A stretch of 5,764 bases of DNA from Oceanospirillaceae bacterium (lineage in GTDB: Bacteria; Pseudomonadota; Gammaproteobacteria; Pseudomonadales; Balneatricaceae), in contig JAGSHA010000222.1 in the NCBI GenBank assembly GCA_023954795.1, forward strand, positions 1 through 5,764, read 5' to 3'. The notes beneath the pieces are model-generated. The model did not search any database. It worked only from the letters and a program-made list of their open reading frames with translations, and was not told the origin of the DNA. This document shows positions 1 through 4,898 of this stretch, piece by piece. How positions within the stretch are numbered: position 1 is the first letter of the stretch; each line of letters opens with the position of its first letter. The position numbers and the translations under genes were made by a program.

Positions 1-329
1 CAAAGATATCTATATTGGTCGAAGAACTGATCCAGGTCTCTCGTATGATCAATCGCGATCCGAATGCAGTGGTAGAACTGAGGGATAAATACAACATCTT
101 GCATCAATCCACAGACAATAAAGAAAGCGCGCTGATTCAGATGTATGAAGAGCTTGTGTCCGTGGACGCTATTCCTAACAACGGAGGTTATCCAACAGCC
201 TCCGCTGCAGACCTGAAGTTCTTTGCGGCATCCGGTACGTTAAATGGCAATTTGGAACAACTCAAAGAGGCTGATTTTTGGGAGTTTACCCCGTTAACCA
301 ACGCCCTTGAGGCGATAGGTATTCAGTAA
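1..329 (+). CDS. C-terminal end of a probable ABC-transporter substrate-binding protein (NMT1/TauA-like), 5' truncated
   Basis: The reading frame is open from base 3 to a TAA stop at 327-329 and gives 108 residues. No stop precedes it, so the gene starts outside the window. A TTG at base 15 could be read as a start, but it has no ribosome binding site and is probably internal. The fragment is soluble and mixed in charge. Its C-terminus carries a DFWEFTPLTNAL segment. That pattern (acidic-F-W followed by a leucine-rich helix) resembles the end of periplasmic solute-binding proteins of the NMT1/THI5/TauA-SsuA type, which deliver small organic or sulfur/nitrogen compounds to an ABC permease. The assignment is recalled from family appearance rather than a catalytic motif, so the ligand cannot be named. 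The gene ends at a hairpin terminator and converges on the YeeE/YedE gene, so the two are not co-transcribed. Confidence 0.5.
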   Translation, partial: KISILVEELIQVSRMINRDPNAVVELRDKYNILHQSTDNKESALIQMYEELVSVDAIPNNGGYPTASAADLKFFAASGTLNGNLEQLKEADFWEFTPLTNALEAIGIQ

Positions 330-356
330 CGAGGCGATCAACTTCTTTACTACATC

Positions 357-385
357 AAAAAAGGCTGCCGATCGGCAGCCTTTTT
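357..385. terminator. Bidirectional intrinsic terminator
   Basis: An 18-bp perfect palindrome, GGCTGCCGATCGGCAGCC (363-380), is flanked by an A-run on the left (357-362) and five T's on the right (381-385). As RNA it folds into a 7-bp GC-rich stem with a GATC loop followed by a U-tract, on either strand. It sits 27 bases after the stop of the rightward gene and 15 bases after the stop of the leftward transporter gene, so one element can end both convergent transcripts. Confidence 0.93.
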
Positions 386-400
386 CTCAGGCACATTAGA

Positions 401-1549
401 TCAGGAAGCAGCCGTTTCAGGTATAGGCTCGGCTTCAACCTCAGCCTGCTTGCGCATTAGGCGTCGTTTTTCAGACCACTTCTGAAACAACGTCTGACCA
501 CTGAATTCTCTGTCGATCAGGGTATCCGTCAGACCTGCCCCCGCCCACATTGCGGCCAATGCGACCCAGGCCGTGATAGAAAATGCAGAACCGCCTGTCA
601 GGCCTGCGCCGACAGCACAGCCGCCCGCCAGCATGCCACCCATTCCCATAAACACTGCACCAAATATGTAGCGCACCATACTGCTGCCATCTTTAAAACC
701 TTGTAGCTGTAGAGTACGAGAGAAAAGTGCCGCCAGAAATGAACCAATGAATACCCCCGGCACCAACCCCACATCAAAATCCAGCGGAGCCCCACCCGGT
801 GTCAGGAAATACATCAGCGTATCTGCCGATGGACCAGTGAATGTCATACTTTCCACCTGTGTCGGTTCAAAGGTCTGATACGACATGTGATAGGTAAACC
901 ACCAGCCGCCTACAACCATCGTCCCTACACCGACAGATCCAACCCAGGCCCATGCCGAAAGTTTGTTACGGATACCGTAGAAGACCGCAACCGCCATACA
1001 CACCAGACCAATATAGATGCCAGTTTTATCTCCCCAACCCAAAAAAGAGATCAGCTCCAACCCACCATCATCATGTAAGAGCCAGGCACCTGCGACCGTG
1101 TCTCGGGCGGGAGACAAAATACCACGCAGGCTTGCCTGAGCGACCGCGGCAAAAAGCAGACCAGAAAATAGTGCGCGAAGGTTACCTGTCGCAGCCAGCA
1201 CCAACAGACGTGCGCCACAACCACGTGCCAGCACCATGCCTGACCCGAAGAGCACCCCACCGATGACCGCACCGGAGAGCGAGCCATAGGAAGCCAGCAT
1301 TCGAGAGTCGCTGATATCGAGCATCTCGGCTGAGATCAGCGCCTGAGTCCCTGCCACCGCAGCAGAAAATGTCAGTAACCAGATCGCCACCTTGTTACCA
1401 ATCTGGCCACGCCAAAACTCAACCACAGCAGCACGTAAGCAAAACTGACTGCGTTGAGCAAACGTGCCAAACATAATACCGAGAACCAACCCACCGAAAG
1501 CAGTCGTGCCGGCCTCTCCAAACTGATCGATTAGATACTCAAAATCCAT
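401..1549 (-). CDS. YeeE/YedE-family membrane transporter (probable thiosulfate/sulfur-compound uptake)
   Basis: This is a 382-residue integral membrane protein of the YeeE/YedE (DUF395, sulfur transport) family. Known members such as TsuA/YeeE import thiosulfate across the inner membrane; other members associate with selenium or sulfur metabolism. About nine hydrophobic segments are visible, near residues 15-32, 52-73, 88-108, 113-140, 175-191, 199-218, 260-278, 293-310 and 323-341. Three cysteines in small-residue-rich loops match the positions expected of substrate-relay cysteines: C37 (SQFC), C111 (ARGCGAR) and C311 (AGGCAVG). C184 is an extra one inside a membrane segment. The two halves repeat the G-rich/Cys loop pattern, as in single-chain family members. 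The C-terminal 30 residues are charged and presumably cytoplasmic. I chose ATG at 1549; an in-frame GTG at 1555, four bases after GGGGG, would add two residues. No TusA-like or TsuB partner is visible. The substrate is inferred from the family. Confidence 0.88.
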   Translation of the reverse strand: MDFEYLIDQFGEAGTTAFGGLVLGIMFGTFAQRSQFCLRAAVVEFWRGQIGNKVAIWLLTFSAAVAGTQALISAEMLDISDSRMLASYGSLSGAVIGGVLFGSGMVLARGCGARLLVLAATGNLRALFSGLLFAAVAQASLRGILSPARDTVAGAWLLHDDGGLELISFLGWGDKTGIYIGLVCMAVAVFYGIRNKLSAWAWVGSVGVGTMVVGGWWFTYHMSYQTFEPTQVESMTFTGPSADTLMYFLTPGGAPLDFDVGLVPGVFIGSFLAALFSRTLQLQGFKDGSSMVRYIFGAVFMGMGGMLAGGCAVGAGLTGGSAFSITAWVALAAMWAGAGLTDTLIDREFSGQTLFQKWSEKRRLMRKQAEVEAEPIPETAAS

Positions 1550-1666
1550 GCTCACCCAGCCCCCGCTGCTTAACCTGGCTGATCGAGCTACTATTCTGAA
1601 ACCGCTATACCAACAACAGACATGAAAACCGCCGCCAGGGTTTCTACCCGATCGATGCAGCGACCA

Positions 1667-1707
1667 ATTATACAGCTATATGCTTATTCTTGGTTGATAT
1701 ATATCAG
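1667..1707 (-). promoter_or_regulatory. Predicted FNR/ANR-dependent class II promoter of the YeeE/YedE gene
   Basis: On the minus strand, CTGATATATATCAA (1707-1694) matches the FNR/ANR/DNR consensus TTGAT-N4-ATCAA at 9 of 10 fixed positions. Downstream on the same strand is a perfect TATAAT -10 box (1672-1667), but the -35 position reads AACCAA, which is poor. If transcription starts at about 1659, seven bases after the -10 box, the FNR box is centred at exactly -41.5. That is the textbook class II activation spacing, in which the regulator overlaps the -35 region. The leader before the ATG would be about 110 nt. The sequence match is observed; anaerobic or low-oxygen activation is inferred. 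Confidence 0.66.
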
Positions 1708-1769
1708 CGGATTGTGCACCGCAGTTATACCCCTTTGGTTGAAGAAAGGAGCTTTCTGGGGCCATAAAC

Positions 1770-1797
1770 AAAAAAACGGCCCCTGAATAGGAGCCGT
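1770..1797 (-). terminator. Intrinsic terminator of the exaC transcript
   Basis: Read on the minus strand, ACGGC-t-CCT / ATTC loop / AGG-g-GCCGT forms a stem of eight pairs plus one internal mismatch, followed by seven U's (complement of the A-run 1770-1776). It lies about 85 bases after the aldehyde dehydrogenase stop and before the transporter promoter. It should therefore end the exaC mRNA and insulate the transporter gene from readthrough. Confidence 0.88.
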
Positions 1798-1807
1798 AAG
1801 CTTGGTA

Positions 1808-1821
1808 AACGCAACTGCGTT
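1808..1821 (-). other. Small stem-loop in the exaC 3' region
   Basis: AACGC-AACT-GCGTT is a 5-bp stem with a 4-nt loop (six pairs if the loop shrinks to two bases). It lies between the large hairpin next to the exaC stop and the intrinsic terminator. On the minus strand it ends in GCGTTT but has no real U-tract. It is marginal on its own and is listed as the middle member of a row of three stem-loops. Confidence 0.35.
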
Positions 1822-1843
1822 AAAGAGAGATAGGATCAGACTG

Positions 1844-1872
1844 TGGACCAGCAGATAACATCTGCTGGTCCA
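1844..1872 (-). other. Perfect 12-bp hairpin just after the exaC stop codon
   Basis: TGGACCAGCAGA and TCTGCTGGTCCA are exact inverted repeats around a 5-nt loop, giving a very stable hairpin. It starts 11 bases after the aldehyde dehydrogenase stop codon. Neither strand has a T-run directly after the stem, so it is not a canonical intrinsic terminator. An mRNA 3'-end stabiliser, a processing block or a non-canonical terminator fits better. The structure is certain from the sequence; the role is inferred. Confidence 0.75.
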
Positions 1873-1883
1873 ACCATCCAGGC

Positions 1884-3404
1884 TTAGAAGAAGCCCAGTG
1901 GGTTGATGTCGTAGCTGACCAGCATGTTCTTGGTCTGCTGATAATGTTCCAGCATCATCTTGTGAGTCTCACGACCTACACCGGACTTCTTATAGCCGCC
2001 GAATGCTGCATGCGCTGGGTACAAGTGGTAGCAGTTAGTCCATACACGACCGGCCTGGATACCACGGCCCATGCGGTAAGCACGGTTCATATCGCGGGTC
2101 CATACACCGGCGCCCAGACCAAATTCAGTGTCGTTAGCAATAGCCAGTGCTTCTGCTTCGTCTTTAAACGTGGTGACAGACACAACCGGACCAAAGATCT
2201 CTTCCTGGAAGACACGCATGTCGTTGGTGCCTTTGATCAGGGTTGGCTGCACGTAGTAACCGCTGTTCAGATCACCGTCCAGCTGTTCAACACTACCACC
2301 CATCAGGATTTCAGCGCCTTCTTCGCGGCCGATATCCATGTAACCCAGAATCTTATCGAACTGCTGCTGAGATGCCTGCGCACCCACCATCACATCAGTA
2401 TCCAGCGGGTTGCCACGCTTGATCTGTTTCGCACGTTCGATCACTTTCTCGATGAACTTATCAGCGATAGATTCCTGAACCAACAGACGAGAAGGACAAG
2501 TACATACTTCACCCTGGTTGAAGTAAGCCAGTACCGCACCTTCGATACACTTGCTTACGTACTCGTCTTCCTGATCCAGAACGTCTTCGAAGTATACGTT
2601 TGGAGACTTACCACCCAGCTCAGTAGTAGACGGGATGATGTTTTCAGCTGCACACTTCATGATGTGTGAACCGACTGGTGTAGAACCGGTAAACGCGATC
2701 TTCGCGATACGCGTGCTGGTTGCCAGTGCCTGACCTGCTTCTGCACCAAAACCGTTAACGACGTTCAATACGCCCGGTGGCAGCAGATCGCCAATCACTT
2801 CCATCAGTTTCAGAATGGATACTGGAGTTTGTTCAGCTGGCTTAAGTACAACACAGTTACCGGCAACCAGAGCAGGCGCCAGTTTCCAGGCAGCCATCAG
2901 CAGCGGGAAGTTCCAAGGGATAACCTGACCCACAACACCCAGCGGCTCGTGGAAGTGGTAAGCAACAGTATTTTCATCGATCTCACCGATGGAGCCTTCC
3001 TGTGCACGGATGCAACCTGCGAAGTAACGGAAGTGATCGGCACAAAGAGGTACGTCTGCTGCCAGTGTTTCACGTACAGCTTTACCGTTATCCCAAGTTT
3101 CAGCAACCGCCAGCATTTCCAGATTTTCTTCGATGCGATCTGCAATTTTCAGCAGGATACCGGAGCGCTCAGCAACGGACGTTGCACCCCATGCTGCTCT
3201 CGCTGCGTGCGCCGCGTCCAGAGCCAGCTCGATATCTTCAGCTGTAGAGCGTGGAATTTCACAAACATCCGCGCCAGTAACAGGCGTCGTGTTGGTGAAG
3301 TATTCACCTTTTACCGGAGAAACCCACTGGCCGCCGATAAAGTTTCCGTAACGGGGTTTGAAAGAAACAACTGAACCGTCTGTTCCTGGCTGTGCGTAAA
3401 TCAT
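1884..3404 (-). CDS. exaC: NAD-dependent acetaldehyde/aldehyde dehydrogenase, ExaC/AcoD/AldB type
   Basis: A complete 506-residue soluble ALDH-superfamily enzyme, the same length as ExaC. It would oxidise acetaldehyde and similar aldehydes to the acid in the cytoplasm with NAD+, the second step of ethanol oxidation. Visible motifs: PWNFP (163-167, with oxyanion Asn165), KPAEQTP (188-194, cofactor binding), FTGSTPVG (238-245), TELGGK (261-266, with general base Glu262), FNQGEVCTC (295-303, with nucleophile Cys301) and EEIFGPV (401-407, with Glu402 contacting the nicotinamide ribose). GEVCTC in place of the commoner GQxC, and the slightly longer Glu-Cys distance (39 residues), are typical of the AldB/ExaC branch. 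The ATG at 3404 is preceded by GAGG eight bases upstream. Downstream are three stem-loops including a terminator; upstream is a 400-bp region shared with the divergent HDOD gene. The exaA-type gene nearby supports the ethanol-pathway role. AldB or AcoD would be equivalent names. Confidence 0.93.
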   Translation of the reverse strand: MIYAQPGTDGSVVSFKPRYGNFIGGQWVSPVKGEYFTNTTPVTGADVCEIPRSTAEDIELALDAAHAARAAWGATSVAERSGILLKIADRIEENLEMLAVAETWDNGKAVRETLAADVPLCADHFRYFAGCIRAQEGSIGEIDENTVAYHFHEPLGVVGQVIPWNFPLLMAAWKLAPALVAGNCVVLKPAEQTPVSILKLMEVIGDLLPPGVLNVVNGFGAEAGQALATSTRIAKIAFTGSTPVGSHIMKCAAENIIPSTTELGGKSPNVYFEDVLDQEDEYVSKCIEGAVLAYFNQGEVCTCPSRLLVQESIADKFIEKVIERAKQIKRGNPLDTDVMVGAQASQQQFDKILGYMDIGREEGAEILMGGSVEQLDGDLNSGYYVQPTLIKGTNDMRVFQEEIFGPVVSVTTFKDEAEALAIANDTEFGLGAGVWTRDMNRAYRMGRGIQAGRVWTNCYHLYPAHAAFGGYKKSGVGRETHKMMLEHYQQTKNMLVSYDINPLGFF

Positions 3405-3446
3405 CTTGTAAGCCTCTTCTTGTTATTGACCAGCTCTTGAATTGGA

Positions 3447-3487
3447 TAGCGAGCCGATTGCTAAGACACCGTTTCATATTAGCGAGC
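3447..3487. repeat. Direct repeat TAGCGAGC, two copies 33 bp apart, upstream of exaC
   Basis: The octamer occurs at 3447-3454 and 3480-3487. The copies are on the same face of the helix (33 bp is about three turns) and lie 43 and 76 bp upstream of the exaC start codon. They could be tandem sites for an activator, or chance; an 8-bp match within 40 bp is suggestive but not strong. Confidence 0.35.
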
Positions 3488-3512
3488 AGGACCGCGAGAC
3501 AGGTATCATCCC

Positions 3513-3560
3513 TTGGCACACAAAATTTACTCACTTAGTAGTAGTTTCTGTGTGCTACAA
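3513..3560. repeat. Imperfect inverted repeat, candidate operator
   Basis: The left arm TTGGCACACAAAA (3513-3525) and right arm TTTCTGTGTGCTACAA (3545-3560) share an exact 7-bp core (3516-3522 against 3549-3555). Partial matches lie on both sides and the symmetry centre is near 3535. It lies about 110-155 bp upstream of the exaC start, a distance usual for an upstream activator site. The binding protein is unknown. Confidence 0.35.
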
Positions 3561-3720
3561 CCAGAAGAGGACGCGTGCTCCCTGCTGCGTACTTGCGTAT
3601 TTATCCCTAAATAATTCATTGATTCTGCCGATGAAAAAGCAGAGCAGAAAATGTAGTTCAGCTGCTGAATTTTCGCCAGAAAACAGCCAAAGTCTATATG
3701 TCTAAAATGCTGGATAAGCG

Positions 3721-3749
3721 TTGACAGTATATGATCTCAACCGCACTAT
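3721..3749 (+). promoter_or_regulatory. Predicted sigma-70 promoter of the HDOD gene
   Basis: A perfect TTGACA -35 box (3721-3726) is followed, at the ideal 17-bp spacing, by a weak CACTAT (3744-3749) that matches TATAAT at the conserved A2 and T6 and at A5. Transcription would begin near 3756, giving a leader of about 50 nt. The -35 box lies inside an inverted repeat, GTTGA (3720-3724) and TCAAC (3737-3741), which might be a repressor site. Confidence 0.5.
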
Positions 3750-3792
3750 GTGATTATTGAGTAGTCATCCGAATGCACAATGGAACTCATCT

Positions 3793-3796
3793 AGGA
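3793..3796 (+). promoter_or_regulatory. Ribosome binding site that fixes the HDOD start
   Basis: AGGA stands eight bases before the ATG at 3805. The upstream in-frame TTG at 3757 has no such site and would add 16 poorly structured residues starting at the predicted transcription start, so the ATG is preferred. Confidence 0.7.
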
Positions 3797-3804
3797 CGAC
3801 AGTA

Positions 3805-4632
3805 ATGAGCCACACCCCTGATAGTTACTTTATTCCCTCCCGCCCTGAAATTCTTATTCAGCTCAATAAGTTGATGAACAATCAGGACATCGATGTCGAT
3901 CAGATCTGTAAGGTACTGAAACAAGACATCGCACTATTTTCCAGCGTACTCGCAACCGTCAATACACCGTATTTTGGCCTTGCCCGCAAAATCACCTCGC
4001 TGGAGCACGCCGTCACCCTGTTAGGTATCAATCGCGTTTTCACTATCGTACGCCTGGCTGCATTGCGGAACAGTTTATCCACACTGGGGCCTCTGGAGCG
4101 CTTCTGGGATACCGGTGCGGATGTCGCACAGATCTGTGGCATATTGGCCCGACGTTTTCCGGACGTGAATGCTGATGACGCTTACACCTTGGGTATGCTG
4201 CACGATTGCGGACTACCGCTGATGATGCATAACTTCGACGGTTACAAGAAATTCCTTGAGCACATCCCATGTGACAGTATTTCCGGTCTCCACCTGGCAC
4301 AACTGGAACAATATGGCGTCAGTCACTATGACCTGGGCTTCGCGCTGACAAAATCCTGGAACCTTCCAGAAACCACTGGTGAAGCAATCAGGTTGCAACC
4401 GGAATACAAAGAATTCATCACACTAAAAGATGATCAAGACGAGATACGTACTCAACTTTGCATTCTGCTTCTTGCCAAAGAGATCAGTCGAAAATACCGC
4501 ACTTACTGGCGGGTGAGTAAACAGGACATTCCGTTGATCAGTGATCTGGAACCGATCCTGAACTTCATGGGCATCTGCGATTATGACTTCTTTGATTTCC
4601 GTGACGACATTCTGATGATGATGGAAACCTGA
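3805..4632 (+). CDS. HDOD-domain signalling/regulatory protein
   Basis: A 275-residue soluble protein whose residues of about 8-195 form an HDOD domain (HD-related output domain). Recognisable parts are the helix pair with SSVLATVNTPYFGL (46-59), ITSLEHAVTLLGINRV (63-78), the HD-like core MLHDCGLPLM (131-140, with H133 and D134) and LEQYGVSHYDLG...SWNLP (167-188). In many HDOD proteins the last segment is followed by AI..HH; here it reads AIRLQPE (194-200), so the terminal histidine pair is missing. With so many metal ligands lost, phosphodiesterase activity is unlikely. Family members usually act as adaptors in bacterial signalling, often beside GGDEF, EAL or histidine-kinase proteins. There is no fused output or receiver domain, signal peptide or membrane segment. 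The C-terminal 75 residues are acidic and unassigned. It is transcribed divergently from exaC and converges on exaA. A role in alcohol-oxidation control is only suggested by position. Confidence 0.85.
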   Translation: MSHTPDSYFIPSRPEILIQLNKLMNNQDIDVDQICKVLKQDIALFSSVLATVNTPYFGLARKITSLEHAVTLLGINRVFTIVRLAALRNSLSTLGPLERFWDTGADVAQICGILARRFPDVNADDAYTLGMLHDCGLPLMMHNFDGYKKFLEHIPCDSISGLHLAQLEQYGVSHYDLGFALTKSWNLPETTGEAIRLQPEYKEFITLKDDQDEIRTQLCILLLAKEISRKYRTYWRVSKQDIPLISDLEPILNFMGICDYDFFDFRDDILMMMET

Positions 4633-4651
4633 GAGCAAGCACGCGCTCTTT
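4632..4651 (+). terminator. Weak candidate terminator of the HDOD gene
   Basis: AGAGC (4632-4636) and GCTCT (4645-4649) form a 5-bp stem around an 8-nt loop directly overlapping the stop codon, followed by only TTCC. The short stem and poor U-tract make this a weak call. The A-run terminator at 4819-4849 has no T-run in the rightward direction beyond the three T's of the stem, so rightward termination is otherwise unclear. Confidence 0.25.
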
Positions 4652-4706
4652 CCTAACAGCCATCGTTTCTGAAGGTTATTCCCCTCCGCTTTATGCTCCA
4701 AAGACT

Positions 4707-4733
4707 GCTGCTACAACATCAGACCGTAGCAGC
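4707..4733. other. 8-bp inverted repeat in the HDOD-exaA convergent gap
   Basis: GCTGCTAC (4707-4714) and GTAGCAGC (4726-4733) are exact inverted repeats around 11 bases. As RNA this is a stable hairpin without a U-tract on either strand. It may stop or stabilise the HDOD transcript, but no specific role can be read from it. The rest of the gap (4633-4898) shows only the exaA terminator. Confidence 0.4.
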
Positions 4734-4818
4734 GGCCTCTACCAGCAATATCTCTTTTGCATCACACAAGCGCCCCCAGCTAAGCGGGCCATCTGCCTCT
4801 GCCCTAAAACCCAAACGC

Positions 4819-4849
4819 AAAAAAGCCGCGGGCAGAACCCAGCGGCTTT
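4819..4849 (-). terminator. Intrinsic terminator of exaA
   Basis: On the minus strand AAAGCCGC (4849-4842) pairs with GCGGCTTT (4829-4822). Three further GGG/CCC pairs lie inside after a one-base bulge, the loop is of five bases, and the U-tract of six overlaps the end of the stem (complement of 4819-4824). It lies about 50 bases after the alcohol dehydrogenase stop codon and shows that exaA transcription ends here rather than continuing towards exaC. Confidence 0.9.
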
Positions 4850-4898
4850 CAGATCAGGCACCCTTTCAGATACCTGAAGGTCTATCAGTCAGCTCAAC

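Larger units (their letters stand above)
1556..1883. other. Intergenic region between exaC and the YeeE/YedE gene
   Basis: This 328-bp stretch has no credible gene. Its left part (1556-1707) holds the transporter leader and FNR/ANR-type promoter, and its right part (1770-1872) the exaC 3' stem-loops. Bases 1708-1769 hold a 6-bp hairpin AGAAAG/CTTTCT (1743-1757) with no clear role. GGGGCC (1758-1763) can pair with GGCCCC (1778-1783), competing with the terminator stem, but only in RNA that has already read through. Confidence 0.6.
3405..3804. promoter_or_regulatory. 400-bp divergent regulatory region between exaC and the HDOD gene
   Basis: No convincing gene lies here; the short open frames lack ribosome binding sites and family resemblance. 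It must hold the exaC promoter (leftward) and holds a TTGACA promoter for the HDOD gene (rightward). On the exaC side I see an 8-bp direct repeat, TAGCGAGC (3447-3454 and 3480-3487), spaced exactly 33 bp. Further out is an imperfect inverted repeat, TTGGCACACAAAA (3513-3525) against TTTCTGTGTGCTACAA (3545-3560), whose 7-bp GCACACA/TGTGTGC core is also offset by 33 bp. No good sigma-70 or sigma-54 promoter for exaC stands out on the minus strand, so an activator-dependent promoter is plausible. The stretch 3561-3717 shows no structure I can name. Confidence 0.5.

Noticed and set aside
1591..1623. Short leader ORF (MSVVGIAVSE) in the predicted 5' leader of the transporter gene
   Set aside because: Only a poor GGCGG upstream, no regulatory codon run and no terminator/antiterminator pair; most likely chance.
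1695..1706. TGATATATATCA as a mere AT-rich palindrome
   Set aside because: One more flanking base on each side (TTGAT-ATAT-ATCAG) and the spacing to TATAAT make an FNR/ANR box the better explanation; it is reported as such.
1944..2669. 241-codon plus-strand open frame opposite exaC
   Set aside because: It is the antisense shadow of the aldehyde dehydrogenase, which has all catalytic motifs; the antisense protein has no family resemblance.
3513..3530. TTGGCAC followed by TTTAC on the plus strand as a sigma-54 (-24/-12) promoter
   Set aside because: The -24 half is good, but the invariant GC of the -12 element is TT at the required spacing, and it points away from exaC. No acceptable sigma-54 site was seen on the minus strand.
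3442..3705. 87-codon open frame on the plus strand in the exaC-HDOD gap
   Set aside because: No ribosome binding site, odd composition, no recognisable domain, and it overlaps the region that should hold the promoters.
3757..3804. Longer HDOD protein starting at TTG 3757
   Set aside because: No ribosome binding site, start practically at the predicted transcription start, and the added residues are not HDOD-like. The ATG at 3805 has AGGA at good spacing.
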